A program made the position numbers and the translations under genes. A stretch of 64,000 nucleotides of DNA from Talinum fruticosum (taxonomy: Eukaryota > Streptophyta > Magnoliopsida > Caryophyllales > Talinaceae), in the NCBI GenBank assembly GCA_021018815.1, contig JAITYX010000066.1, positions 3,012,001 to 3,076,000 on the forward strand, in the 5' to 3' direction. Positions within the stretch are counted from its first letter, which is position 1. Each line of letters starts with the position of its first letter. The notes under the pieces were generated by a model that was not told the DNA's origin, ran no database searches, and saw only the letters and a program-made list of their open reading frames with translations. Below, in pieces: positions 1 through 12,089 of this stretch.

Positions 1-1248
1 TGGAGTCAACTTACACACATATACGCACTCGAAGTGTCTAGTACTCGACCAAAATAGTTGGTACCATGACATCTATCAGTACTTAGAAAACCAAGAATAC
101 CTGCCGGACTCCATAGCTAAAGTGCAACGAGCCATCCATATGCTTGGCAGCGCAGTTCTTCATCAACCAAGGGCGGTTGTACAAGAAAACCAACACGAGA
201 ATTAGCTTACTTTATGTCAATCAACATGAAGCGGAGCGCATAATGACTTACATTCATGGTGGGAATTGCGAACCCCATATGAATGAAAGAATGTTGGTTT
301 AGAAAATCCGAAGTTAGGATACTATTGGTTGACCATGGCAGCGGATTGTCATGAATTTATTAAGAGATGTCACAAGTGTAAAGTGTATGCAAACTTGTAG
401 CACCAACCACCTTCCTTTTTAACGACACTTGCATCGCCCTTGCCATTTTCAGTTTGGGGCATTGACATCATCCGTAAGGTGACTCCTAAAGGAACAGGTG
501 GTCACGAGACCGTGTTAGTAGCAATTGACTACTTTACCAAGTGGGTAGAAGCGGCTTCATATGCAACCCTAACATCAAAGCATGTGGCGAAGTTCATAAC
601 TCGTAACATTATCTATCGATATGGGGTACCACACGAATTAATTAGTGTCCATGGTAGTCACTTCAAGAAGGAAGTAGCAAACCTATTGGACAAGTATATA
701 AAACCAAACACCATAAGTCTTCTCCCTATCGCCCTCAAACCAACGGAGAACTCGAGGCCACCAATAAGAATATTGCCCTTTGCTTTATGGGGCTACCGGA
801 CCTCCATTAGAACCTTAATAGGAGCAACACCTTACTCCCTATTATATGGTATGGAAGCAGTCCTTCCAATAGAAATTCCCATTCTTTCGTTGCGAATAAT
901 TACAGGAAGTCAAATTCACGAAGTTGAATGGACTAAGGCACGCTATGAGGAGTTAATGTTGCTAGATGAAAGATGCTTAAATGCTTTACATAATGTCCAA
1001 ATATATCAAGCACGTATATCAAGGGAATTTAACAAGAAGGTTAAGCCTTATATTTTTCAGATTGGAGATTTGGTCCTTAAGGAGATTAGGGAACCAATTT
1101 AGGATCCTCGAGGAAACTTTAGGCCTAACTGGTAAGGTCCATTCATACTTAGTCAAATACTACCGGGAGGAGCGAGTTAAGCCGGCTGATTTGGATGGTG
1201 AAGAAATTTTTAATATACAAACTTTGATCGGTTAAAGAAATACTATGT
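1..1248 (+). pseudogene. Ty3/gypsy (Tat-type) pol 3' part: integrase
   Basis: This is the end of a retrotransposon polyprotein; the integrase would join element cDNA to host DNA. A degenerate zinc-binding region (CHEFIKRCHKC) lies near 345-385. The longest open stretch is 440-1102, beginning within the WGIDII segment, and the first catalytic Asp is seen in AIDYFTKWVEA. The usual second Asp motif is replaced by SVHGSHF, so that Asp is lost. The NG-x-x-EA segment with the third catalytic Glu is at about 735-770 in another frame, and the piece between it and the GYRTS motif is missing. A C-terminal tail (GNFRPNW, LPGGA, KKYY) continues to about 1245 with stops. The motif set fits the Tat branch. 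Clearly non-functional and truncated by the window start. Confidence 0.9.
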
Positions 1249-1652
1249 TTAGCATGACACTAAATCGTTACCGTTTGCTAAGCCCAGCCCAACCTGGTCA
1301 TAACATGGCCAGCGCGAGCCGATATCCGGATAACGAGGAAGGTGGCTGGGCCGAGAAATCCTTCGGGTCATGTTTCGTATTTAATTGTTATTTTTAGGGT
1401 GGTCCAATTAGACGGTCCAATTAATTAATTCCTTTAAGGGGAATATTATAATGGCGGTCTAATTATGCACTCTAATTATTTTTCCTCTAAGTGAGCGATA
1501 AACTAAATGAAGCATAAAAGTGAGCATACAATTTTTTGCTTTATTATTAATAAAAGGTAAGTCTGCTACTTACCTCAATATATAGCTAATTAGAAAAGGG
1601 GAATAAAACAAGCTTACTACTTAAAAAAACAAATTGTTCTAAAGAGGCAAAA
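1249..1652. other. Spacer after gypsy pol
   Basis: This is an AT-rich stretch without a convincing reading frame. It lies between the pol end and the antisense frame and probably belongs to the same Tat-type element. I see no LTR boundary in it. Confidence 0.4.
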
Positions 1653-3262
1653 CTAAAAATTTCCTAAATTTTTATTTTCTCCTAATCTTAGCCTTATTCG
1701 AGTTTTCACTTTCTTCCCTTTTGCATCAATAGACTCGGTTGTATCCTCGCTAGGTTTGCTTATCCTGTGAGCCCTCCTCTGCTCGGCTTCCTTAACTTCT
1801 GTCTCCTTCCTACGAGCTCGTTTATCCATATGTGGGATCACTTCACAAATCTTAAAAGGTGTTGAGGCAAGGGTAGCTCCTCTTGGGTCCCATTCTCGCA
1901 TTCTTAGCGCCTTCCGTCTTTTGGGGTCAACCTCTTTTATCCACTCCAAAAAAATTAAGATACTACGATAGATTGCTTATCTGCAAGTTTTAGTAACCTC
2001 GTTAGGTTCGTCCAAGTAATCAATCAATGTCGGTACTGTCTCGAGCTGCCAAAGCTTGTAAATATTTCAAAAGAGGCGAGGCAAGATAAAGTTCAAATAA
2101 GGGATCTCCTAGACTCGCCCCATTTTCCGCATTACATGGTCAAGAAAGTAGTACGTACTAGTTTCCGAGACCTACCAAATGTACAAATGGGTGTTTTTGG
2201 TATGTGTCCTAAATTGGGACACCCTCTAATGTTTGATGTACCACTTGATGGGATGTCCAGCTCTAAAGAAAGCCTCCCACCAAGAAACTACATGGTCGAG
2301 TAAAAGTACTCACTGTTGCCGCTGATAGAATCGCGTAGCTAAGTACCGGTCCGCTCTTATGGTGCTGCTGAGCAATTTAAGGTGCTCTACCAACCAGATT
2401 TGTACCCCACAGATAGTTAATTATTAGGATCCTGAATGATTAGGTTCATTATTATTTATAAACCAACAGGAGCAAAATTAAAAAAAATAGAACAAAAAGC
2501 GTGACTTGGAAAAAAGCCGATGACTTTTAGCCTCGCAGTCTTGGGACTACCCACTCCTACCTTGCGCCACCTACCTAGCCTCACCGGTTGATTCCCAAAT
2601 ATTTTTCTGCATACTTGTAATAATAGGGGGCTGCCTGCGAAGTCCTTGTTTAGGTCCGCTTCAACACGGTCCAGCTATATAATGGTCTCCGTGACGATCA
2701 CGAAGTAAGGGAGCGATGATCCTCCAACTGCTTGGTGAACTTCAACGAGTGTAGCAAGCGCCATATCCCTATGGCTTCCCACTCATAGGAAGCCACTTAT
2801 AAGGCACATAATTATATCCCGACGTCTTTGAATACGTGCATGCCCTAAAGAGTGCATCGGGTGGTAGTGCGACGGCGAGGTTCATTAGATGTACTTCATC
2901 CACGACTAGAATCCAAATAAGATACCTATTATTCAGCTTTAGAAAATGTTTATATGTTTCATTCATATTGGTAGAAGGCGTCGAAACCAAAGGTTTGGTT
3001 CAACGATGAATGCCAAGGATAACATCAAATTTTTCAGCAAGGGGACATAATTCTTTATTCCCAAACCTAAAGATGTGGTATTCTAGATCCCAAAAGGCCA
3101 TTGCAACCCTTAATAGAGTCTAGTAGACTTTCACCTGCCTAATATTGAATAGGGTATTCAGTCCATAAGGGGATAACCCTACTTTATCAACTTCAGTCAT
3201 CTCGTGCATCCAGCGGGATAGTTCAGTTATGAAATTCATCTTTGAAGGTAGAAAGGAATGAA
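1653..3262 (-). pseudogene. Antisense DUF7745-like reading frame
   Basis: Read on the minus strand, several frames give pieces that resemble the plant DUF7745 family, a protein of unknown function usually found with transposons. The clearest piece is at about 3010-3140, with FWDLEYHIFRFG. Others are the segment around 2790-2900 (VALPPDALFRA), the one around 2640-2760, and a lysine/arginine-rich tail at 1653-1949. Stops and frameshifts separate them. The position, downstream of a plus-strand Tat-type pol and in antisense, matches the additional ORFs known from Tat-lineage gypsy elements. The family assignment is from memory of motif patterns; the link to the gypsy element is inferred from position. 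Confidence 0.55.
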
Positions 3263-3699
3263 TAGGAACTAAGAATTTTCATGGGAAGCTGTTTTCTAAA
3301 AGAGTTACAAAAAAGGAGATTGAAGGTATAATTTTCGGTGTCAAGCCACCGGGTCCTTTCTATAGCAGATTCCTAGACAGGAGTTCTACTCCATCACATC
3401 ACTGCGAGTCAGCTAGAGCCCCGGGCCACAAGTTGTCTAGCACCGCTCGGACCAGTCGGTTCACCTTAATTTGTTTGACCCAAGGTTGTTTGTACTTTTG
3501 GGCCAATTCGGTTTTCCGCTTCTAGCCCATTTCGGCCAAGCTTTATTATTTTTTGACCATGCACTTAACATTCCTCATTTTCTATTTTAATATTTTCTTT
3601 TGAGGGAATGAGGGCTAGTGCAATTTTTTTCCGATTTGACTTTGTATTCAGCTCATTGCATAGAGTCCGGTACAAAACATTAATATTAACAAAGCCCCT
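3263..3699. other. Uncharacterised gap in the Tat-type element
   Basis: I see no coding signal here. It separates the DUF7745-like body from the serine-rich piece, so it may be decayed coding sequence or an intron. Confidence 0.3.
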
Positions 3700-4115
3700 A
3701 CAAGAAGTTGTTCAATCTTCATCATCGGAGGCATCACCGAAGGTATAATTACCAAAATCCTACAACATTGAAGTAGAAACCCGTTTATCCGCAATCGCTT
3801 GCAAGGAGCTAGCCCCGTAATCCCAAGTTGATTGAGAAGCTTCATGAGAAGACCCGATGTACGAAATCTAATGAAAATCGTACGAGTTATCATGAGGGTC
3901 AAGCGCTTGTAGAGGCATGACATCTATATAGACCTCGGAAGTGCTATGCTCAACACTAGAACAACCACGCCCAGGTACGGATGTACTTGGCCCCACCTTG
4001 GAAGAACTACGCTGGTAAGAATGCCTTGAAGAACAACGGGAAGTACTAGCTTCAACCGTGTTATTATATGACATCTATTGGCTAGAGGGATGTGTTTGAG
4101 CCCCGGACCTGCCAA
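3700..4115 (-). pseudogene. Ser-rich N-terminal piece upstream of the DUF7745-like frame
   Basis: On the minus strand, a frame starting near 4074 encodes a serine-rich segment (for example SRCSSRHSYQRSSSK) and continues with stops to about 3700, ending in an acidic DASDDED stretch. I do not recognise a domain. It could be the N-terminal part of the decayed antisense ORF or a separate small ORF. Low-complexity composition makes homology calls unsafe. Confidence 0.3.
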
Positions 4116-4924
4116 GGAAACCTCCTGATGGAGGGGACCTAGATTAATGATCCCACAAAAATAATTGAGCGATTAGCAAAACTACTAAAAGCTCATGAGT
4201 TAGCACTTTAACTAACTAAAGCTCACCCGAAATGTTCGAACGTCTTTCCGATAAACAAGTCCTTAAATGCTTTGATGGCCGACTGGAGATTGGTGGACAT
4301 AGTTTGAGATCGCTCCTGTTCGTACTACAAATTTATTATGTTAACAAAACACTTTTAGCATCCAACTAAAAGTAAAACGAGCCTAACACTCTTACCCCTT
4401 TCCAGTTTTCGAAAGAGGATGCCCCGCACATTCATCTTCGGGAGCTTTTGGGATCCTAACATAGCATGGGGGCCCCCGGGTTGAGATACGTTAACATCAA
4501 GGCTTGGAATGTAATGTCACCCAGGAGAAGCTATAAAAGTTAAAGTTAATTTCCACACGAGAAATTCAACTACACAAAAGGGTAGATGAAGACTCACCAA
4601 TCGTGTCATGATTCGTCCCAAATATTAAGCGTAGGATGAATTCATATCCAAATATTCGCTGTAAAGGTACCAAATGGTTATTTCCTCCTGCTCCTCTTGA
4701 GTAATGGAGCAGAAATAAAACATCATTTATGGAGGATCTTGGGGAATAAAAGGAGGCCACGTATTGTAACGAATTTGTGGCGTAACTCGCTCACCAAGAT
4801 ACCAACAAAAGCCAAATGGACCCTCAAGAAAAATTCTCCTTTTCACTCAATTCCCATACTATACCTAAGATTGGAGGAAGCTGAATTTGGGTCCAAGGAT
4901 GGAAGTTAGCCTGCACATACAGGA
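4116..4924. other. Non-coding stretch before the pararetrovirus
   Basis: No supported gene. Short open frames are present on both strands, but none has a recognisable motif. It probably holds the 3' part of the gypsy element and the junction with the integrated virus, which I cannot place exactly. Confidence 0.35.
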
Positions 4925-5830
4925 CCTAATGAATATCATAATTGGATTATACCTAAGGTCAATCCCGAGACAATTTACAAAATAGGTACATTTGATTTTT
5001 CCACTACTTATTCTGTCAAAACTCATGAAGAAATTATTAGTTTACAAAATGTTCTATAAACAATTTCATTAATTAAACAGGAGTTTATTAATAATCATTT
5101 AAATACAAAATATAGATTTATGCACATAGGTCTTGTTCAAGTTGCTGTTAAACCTTTTGTTCGAAAAGGAATTAACGCCCCTATTTATATGGCTCTCGAA
5201 ACAAATGATTAAAGAAATATAAGTACTCTTTATTAGCTATGATTCATACTAACATTTGTAATGGTCCGTTTTCCTTCAATTGTTATCCAGATTTTCCTAT
5301 TGATCTTACATGTTCAATCACAATTGAATCTTTAAAATTAGATGTTCACATGTAAGGTGACGAATTTTATGATTTTAAAAACTTTGCTGTTATGTATCGA
5401 GTCTATTTTAGACTAATGTATACTAACCTTAGTACAAAATATTTAAGTCATCTTCCCTCTAATTCAAAAGAAACTGTTTTACTTGAAATAGCTGATGAGA
5501 AACCAGCCATCTTTACCCCAAAACTTCTTAAATGGGATGAAATTACCATCCTAGATGAGCTCGAACTAGAAAATGCTCAACTTCCTACACAATTAGAAGA
5601 AAAAGATATCGATCAAATTATAGAAGAACCCGATGGTAGAGTACTTATCAGATTTAAATCCATGAGCGAAAACATTTCTAGACCTAACTCTTCCAATTCT
5701 AGAAAATCCTTTTCCTATTATTCTTCTATTAGGATAGATACTATTAGTAATTCCCAAAGATACGGGTTTACGGCTCCCATCCCGAGCCTATGCCAGATTG
5801 CTCCTCTCCCACGTCTTACGGAATAGGGGG
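4925..5830 (+). pseudogene. Pararetrovirus movement protein region
   Basis: The region resembles caulimovirid movement proteins, which in active relatives let virus pass between cells. A conserved core is seen around 5115-5165 and is followed by an in-frame stop near 5210. The longest open stretch is 5392-5826, which covers the C-terminal part and a serine-rich linker. At least one frameshift and several stops divide the N-terminal half. It joins directly to the coat region, as in polyprotein-type caulimovirids. Confidence 0.65.
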
Positions 5831-7640
5831 AGGAATTAATGCCATTACAAAGATTGAATTTGAAATAAATTGGTCATTTTTAAAACAAGATTATTATTCC
5901 CAGAAAAATATACATTATAGAAAATGGTTTCAACAATTTGATGAGAAACTTAAAGCCAAAATTAAAACAAAATGGATAGCTCTGTATGACTAGATTATCG
6001 ACCAATATTCCTTTTTTTATATGGTTCCCTACATTTTCCTCACATCTAGGACTTCAAAATGTTTATTCAATTCCTAATACTAATGTCCAAACAATGTTTC
6101 TAAAAGTGGCATCTTTAAGATGGCATTAGTTTTGTTGTTGTTCATCGTCCCAAGACTGAAGCAATAAAACTCAAAATTAACAATGAAGAAATCATTGCAT
6201 CACCATATAAAAAAGGTCGGGGGTGACAATGCTACTGCTGATGATATTAAAAAGATCCATCAACAGGAAACTTATACAAATGCATTTCTTAATACAATAG
6301 GAAAGCAGCTAACCTTCATGTCGACAAAATTAGATACAAAAAATTTAAGTCTCCTGAAAGTTCTAATAGTAATACAAAACCTTCGAACACATAAACAATA
6401 TTTCTAAACCTTTCTTTAAATTTGATAGTATTCCCAAAGAAAATGAAGAATCCCTTGTCAAAGCTGCTTCAAATTCTAATGCTAGTCTTCCGGATAGCAT
6501 CTCTAAACAAATAAAAGATATTGACATCGCTCTTAAAGGCAAATCTATTAGTTGTCTTGATAAGACTTGCGAGACTACAAAGTAAGGAGTCTTTTTCTTC
6601 GTCCGAATCGGATTCGAGATAATGATGAGAATAATGAGCAGCCTTCAATAAACAAAATTAAATCATGGAAAAATTTCAAAACTAGAAATTATTACCCTCG
6701 ACCCACTCCTCCAAACATTCAATATGAAGTAAGAGGAGAATTTTCAACGAGGACATTATGAAGAAAATTCTATTTATGAATGGAACATAGATGGAAAATC
6801 CGAACATGAAATTCTATCCACATTACAAGAAATGGGTATGGCGGTTGTTGCCTACAAAGCAAAAAGATATACCGCTAAAGATGTTGTCTCAGCACTTGCT
6901 CTAGGTTTTACAGGACAACTTAAGAATTGGTGGGACACCTTCATTACTCACGAAGAAAAAATTTCAATCTTGAATCACACTACAAAAATCACACAAGAAA
7001 ATGGGATAGAAAGAGATGAAGAAGATGGTTATGAACTTTTAATTCATACTATTACTCTTCATTTCATTGGCAACCCAAATGAAGGACAAGCAATCGCTAA
7101 ATCTATCCTTATTAACCTTAGATGTCCTACTTTAAGTGATTACAAGTGGTACAAAGACGTTTCCTTTACTAATATCCTTAAATGTGAAGATGGAACCTAA
7201 AATTTTTAGAAAGAAAGATTCATTGTTGGTCTTTCTAAACTCTTTGGAGAACAAATCCTTAATAAATTAAGACAACATTTCAATACGAGATAATATTCCT
7301 TTTAGTTGTCTTACATTTGGACAAATCTTTGGAACAGTTAAAAGTGAAGGACTTGTCAAGCTCAAATTACAAGCCAAATATGGACCAGAAAGAGCCCAGT
7401 CTCGAAGAGAGATGTGAACTTTTTGTGAAGCTTTTAGTATCACAAAAATTGAATCCTTGTCTATAAAAAAGATAGAAGAGTCTTTACTAGAAAACAAAGA
7501 AAACCTTCCAAATACGAGATACTCTTAAAACAAATTTTCCAAAGAAAAAGAAGTTAACAAGAAGAAAGTTGTTTGTTACAAGTGTGATAAGGTTGGTCAT
7601 AAAGCTTTCCAATGTAAAATATAGAAGAAAATTAATGAAC
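5831..7640 (+). pseudogene. Pararetrovirus coat protein region with zinc knuckle
   Basis: Several open pieces (5790-5993, 6183-6407, 6567-6761, 6832-7200) in different frames resemble the coat region of caulimovirids. The clearest is 6832-7200, with the segment FTGQLKNWWD near residue 25. A CCHC zinc knuckle follows at about 7578-7620 (CYKCDKVGHKAFQC), with all four metal ligands retained. The knuckle would bind nucleic acid during packaging. Multiple stops and frame changes make it non-coding today. Confidence 0.65.
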
Positions 7641-8150
7641 TTTTTGTTGAAAATCCTAACTTACGAAAGAAAATATTATCAATTTTAGCCCACAATTCTT
7701 CGACTTTGATAATGAGGAAGATTATTACCTTAGTACGGAAGACGAAGACGAAGACTCGAGTTATTGAGTCTTCTCCAATTAAAAAACTTAATGTTATTAC
7801 TGATGAAAGTCAAAAGGAATTCCTATTAGATTTAATAGGAAAACTTTCTGACCAGAAATAAAGAATATCTAGAAAAGTTAAAACAACTTATTCTCGATGA
7901 AGAACCAAAACCCTTTAGACTCGACCATGAAACTCCAAATTTCTCTAAGGTATATCAAAAATACCCAATTCCAAATCATTTCCAACAAATTACTACAAAA
8001 GATATTCAAGCTGAAGTTAATGAATTAAAGGTTGAATTAAGAATCCTTAAGCAAGATATTTTAGAACTAAAAACTAAGGACCTTGAGCTTGAAACAAAAT
8101 TTGCTATTTTAGAATTTCATAAGACAAATTTTTCTATTCCAAAGGATGAA
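7641..8150 (+). pseudogene. Pararetrovirus linker between coat and protease
   Basis: This stretch is rich in Lys and Glu codons in plus-strand frames but broken by stops. It occupies the place of the linker between the coat and protease domains. I see no catalytic motif. Confidence 0.4.
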
Positions 8151-8700
8151 ACCTCTATACCTCACATCTCGATAGAAGAAGTTCCAGACGATCAATTCCT
8201 ACAAACCTTATCTCAAGTTACCTTCCAAAAATTGTATGCTATAGTCAAATTAGTTGTTGGAGGTTTCTCTATAAGTACGAGTTGCTCTTATTGACGAGTG
8301 GAGCATATCAAAATTGTATTAGAGGAGGAATTTTTTCGACCAAATATTGTGAAAGGACTAAAGAAAACCTTTGTAGTGCAAATGGAGAACCTTTAAATTT
8401 TAGATATAAACTAAATAAAGGATACAACCAAAATAATGGCTATTGTTTTAAAAATGTATTTTTAATAGTTGACAATATTACCAAAGATCTCATTCTTGGT
8501 ACTCCATTTCTCACCCAAATTTATCTTTTTTATGTTAATGAATTAGGAGTGCACACTAACATTATGGGTAAACAAATTTCCTTTAAATTTTTATCATCTT
8601 CTAAGCAAAGAGATGTCTCTCTTTTGCAAACGTCCTCTATTTTTCGACAAATTAATAGTTTACAATATAAGCAAACTACAATTACCCATTTATAAGAAGA
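8151..8700 (+). pseudogene. Pararetrovirus aspartic protease region
   Basis: The region lies just upstream of the reverse transcriptase, where caulimovirids carry a retropepsin-like protease that processes the polyprotein. Around 8280-8320 the catalytic Asp codon and the following Gly-containing triplet are in different frames, so the active site itself is broken by a frameshift. An open stretch at 8282-8695 continues with LILGTPFLTQIY, matching the C-terminal part of this fold. Confidence 0.6.
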
Positions 8701-8899
8701 GATTTCTTATCTCAGGATCGAAGAACAATTGCAAAATCCTTCAATTTAGAAAAAAAATTCTTAATCTAGAACAAATCATAAAGAAACAAATATGTTACGA
8801 TGTTCCTAATGCTTTCTAGGAAAGAAAAAGGAACATAGTTTCCTTACCTTATATAAAAGATTTTGATGAAAGAAATATTCCTACAAAAGCTCGCCTAAC

Positions 8900-10160
8900 T
8901 CAAATGAATTTAGAGCTTCTCGAGCAACTGTAACGGTGAAATTTAATCCCTTTTAGACAAACAACTAATTAGACCTTCAAAGTCTCCTTGGAATTGTACT
9001 CGTATTCTATGTCAATAATGTTACGGAAAAGGAACGTGGAGTTCCCGGACTTGTTATCAATTACACACCCCTTAATAAAGTTCTCTAGTGGATTCGATAT
9101 CCGATTCCTAATAAAAGAGATTTACTAAGTAGATTATTTGAAGCTAAAATATTTTCAAAATTTGATGTGAAATCCCGCTTCGGCAAACACAAATTGCAAA
9201 AGTCGATCGTTGCAAGACTGCATTTACTATCCCATTTGGACACTAGGAATGGAATGTTATGCCCTTTGGATTAAAAAATGCTCCTCCTGAATTTCAAAAT
9301 ATCACGAACGACATTTTTAACCAATCTTTTATTATTGTTTACATTGGTGATCTCCTAGTCTTTTCCAAAACCATTGATCAACATTTCAAACATTTACGAG
9401 ATATTCTTACATATTAATAAGAAAAATGGATTAGTTGTTTCAACTTCAAAAATGATTTTGTTTTAAACAAAAATAAGATTTCTTGGACATGACATTTACC
9501 GAGGAACTATAAAACCTATCATGAGATCACTCACTTTTGCTGAAAAATTTTCAGATGAAATAAAAGATAAAAACAATTGCAAAGGTTTTTAGGTTGTCTT
9601 AATTATGTTTCGATATTTTTCCCAAATCTAAGACAGATATGTGCTCCTCTGTTTAGAAGGCTTAGAAAGAAGCTCATTCCCTGGATAGAACAACATACCA
9701 CAATAGCCAGACAGATTAAGCATAGAGTTAAATCTTTACCTTGTCTTAACATACCTCATCCAAATGCACATATGATAGTTGAAACAGATGCATCCGATAT
9801 AGGATATGGCGGTATACTCAAGCGGAATAAGACAGGTCCTCAAAAAGAGAATAACTTGTACGATTTCATTCAAGAATATGGCTCGGTTCTCAACAACATT
9901 ATTCTACCATTAAAAAGGAAATTTTATCTATAGTTCTTTGTGTTTTAAAGTTTCAAGATGACTTATTCTATAAAAAATTTCTTTTAAGAATTGATTGTAA
10001 AGTTGCCAAAGATATTTTACAAAAGGATGTAAAAAAATTGGTTTCTAAACAAATCTTTGCCGGATGGCAAGCAATTTTATCTTCCTTTTATTTCGAAGTA
10101 GAATTTATCAAAGGAGAAAGCAATTCACTTCCAGATTTTCCGACTAGAGAGTTTTTATAA
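8900..10160 (+). pseudogene. Pararetrovirus reverse transcriptase and RNase H
   Basis: Recognisable RT pieces include the entry segment near 8960-9000, PFGLKNAP near 9255-9290, and the catalytic box at about 9335-9370, which reads YIGD where YIDD is normal, so one metal-binding Asp is lost. The open stretch 9577-9933 covers the RT connection and the start of RNase H (VETDASDIGYGG). The RNase H tail runs to about 10160, ending in the segment before a stop. In relatives this enzyme copies the pregenomic RNA to DNA. Stops occur throughout. Confidence 0.8.
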
Positions 10161-10198
10161 GAAAAGAGTGACAAGACAAAAATTTTGCAATAGTCACC

Positions 10199-11270
10199 AT
10201 GAGTAAACAGAAGGACAAAGGAAAAGGTATGCAAAAGGTCAAAGATTACCAGTTGGTTTCTCACCCAGGAACCTTTCAAGATATCAAAATACCAATCCAC
10301 AACAAATTCCATTCCCTTACAAATTTCCCTCCTTTACCCTACAAAGCCGGTGTCACAAAGCCTACCGCTACCCAATACCATGTTAAGTTTACGAACATTT
10401 ATTTCTTACAAATTATAAATCCCCTCCATCCAATGATCTTATCTGAAATTTTATCCAACGAAGTTTTAGAAATCTCCATTATCATACCGACCATTCTCAA
10501 AAGGACCGATGATTCTACGAGTTTATTCTTGTGGATTCGCATTCAATTGACTTTACCCATACAAAAGACAAACCAAATCCCGACTACGTACTTTATTCCA
10601 AGTGCATCATCCGACAAGTTATTGGTTCACATGAGTGGAAGAACCTATTTGAAGAAGGACAATTTTCTATCCCCTATCAACCACAATCTTACAACTACAA
10701 TGATTACAAAATGGTTTGTTATAAAGTATTTCTCTATAGACTAGATGTCCACTCCTGGGTCTTCAATGTTTATGATACTTGCACTACAAACTTCCCAGTA
10801 TGGTTCTATCATTGATGGACCCTTTTGGTGCCACTTTCTCTATTTTACCAACGAAGCTAGAGAATTATGGGATCAATGGCTCAAAGGCTCAACTTTTGAT
10901 CCTTTTGCAAAAGAAGTACAATTCTTTTGGACTTTCAACATTGCATGGATTTTTAGTTGGGAATACTGATTTCAAAATTACCTACGGAATCCTTATCCAC
11001 TTTCAATGGTCCATATCTACAAGGTTAAATGGTGGCCAGAGTATAAGACTACATTCAACAATAAGGAGAATGTTCAATATTTTCTAAAAACAACAACAAA
11101 GAAATATATCTTGTTTAATCTACCCAAGGCCGAAGCATCAAAACTAGGCAATATGAACCATCTTCTAATAATCCTTCTGCTCCGACAAAAGAGGAAAATT
11201 CTTCAAGTACTAAAGGATCACAAAAGTCCCATTCAAAAGGTTTATCACAAAAGCAACGTGATCTTTTAGA
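10199..11270 (+). pseudogene. Pararetrovirus second ORF (function unknown)
   Basis: After the RNase H stop, a new reading frame begins with ATG at 10199 and is open to 10744. It then continues in overlapping frames (10745-10969, 10779-11087, 11006-11269), which suggests one ancestral ORF of roughly 350 codons broken by frameshifts. The start is lysine-rich (MSKQKDKGKG). Florendoviruses have an ORF of unknown function here. I do not recognise a catalytic domain. Confidence 0.55.
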
Positions 11271-11423
11271 AATCCTAAAAGATGAGTTTGAACTTCAAAA
11301 AATTATTTACAAAAGCTTATGGCACAAGACAATTGAGATAGTGATGATGATGCTGATTTAAAAGCATCTTCTACACACCCTGATCCATTTGGAGGTCCTT
11401 GTTCATAAGACCCCTTCGAGACA

Positions 11424-11443
11424 TAAAAAAAAAAAAAAAAAAA
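11424..11443 (+). repeat. Poly(A) run
   Basis: A run of about 20 A lies in the non-coding region after the second ORF. It could be slippage-expanded sequence; I do not take it as a retrogene tail because no retrogene body precedes it. Confidence 0.8.
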
Positions 11444-11591
11444 GGCTTGCAGGTCACCCTTGGCAAAAGTGAAGGCAATTTTCTAACCTTTGTCACTTTG
11501 CAAGTATGTTGAGGGAATCCTACTACAATTTATCTTACTATATACCTTTTCCGAAGCCATGACAAAAGAATATTTATCCTAATGCATTACC

Positions 11592-11790
11592 AAGAAGAAA
11601 GGAATGTGATTTTGTAGAAGTAATGGCATCATGACAAAGAGGGAAGAAACCAAGTAGTCTTTCAAAGAGAATTGTCAAGTTTAAAAATGTAACATAAAGA
11701 AGAAAGGAACGTGATTTTGTATAAGCAATGACATAAAGATGCCATGACAAAGAAGGAAAAGACAAGTAGTCTTTCAAAGAAAATTGTCAT
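11592..11790 (+). promoter_or_regulatory. Duplicated ~95-bp block upstream of TATA
   Basis: Two direct copies, about 11592-11680 and 11697-11790, share GTGATTTTGT, CATGACAAAGA and AAGTAGTCTTTCAAAGA in the same order. They lie just upstream of a TATA box, where plant pararetrovirus promoters keep their enhancer elements. The duplication is seen directly; the enhancer role is inferred. Confidence 0.6.
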
Positions 11791-11818
11791 TTCCTACCAA
11801 AAGATGCCTTACATTTTC

Positions 11819-11825
11819 TATATAA
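11819..11825 (+). promoter_or_regulatory. TATA box of the pararetrovirus promoter
   Basis: TATATAA sits 29 bp after the duplicated block, in the large non-coding region after the second ORF. This is the expected place for the promoter of the pregenomic RNA. Transcription would start about 30 bp downstream. Confidence 0.5.
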
Positions 11826-12089
11826 GGATGTATTGCTATTGGGAGAAATCGTCGGTTTTACGAGTGAGTTTGAGAGTACTAAAAGTGTATTGCTTCCTCT
11901 CGTATTTTGAAGATCAGTTTTAGATTTTCTTTAGTAAGTTTTCAAATTTCTGTAACAAATATTGTAAGTATTTTGTTTACAATTTTGTGTTATGAAATTT
12001 AAAGTTTATTATATTCATCTTTTATTTTTTAGTCGTATTTTATTAAGTTTTACGTTTTAATATTTTATTCTACGATCCTGCTTAGCTGG

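Larger units (their letters stand above)
4925..12060 (+). mobile_element. Endogenous pararetrovirus, florendovirus-like (Caulimoviridae)
   Basis: The order of decayed coding regions on the plus strand is movement protein, coat protein, CCHC zinc knuckle, aspartic protease, reverse transcriptase with RNase H, then a separate second ORF and a non-coding region with a TATA box. That order is the Caulimoviridae plan. The absence of an integrase and of LTRs separates it from gypsy elements. A second ORF after RNase H is known for florendoviruses and absent from petuviruses, which is why I prefer florendovirus. Every region carries stops and frameshifts, so it is a dead genomic copy. The borders are estimates. 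Confidence 0.8.

Noticed and set aside
11424..11443. Poly(A) run as the tail of a SINE or retrogene
   Set aside because: No retrogene or SINE body and no flanking duplication were found.
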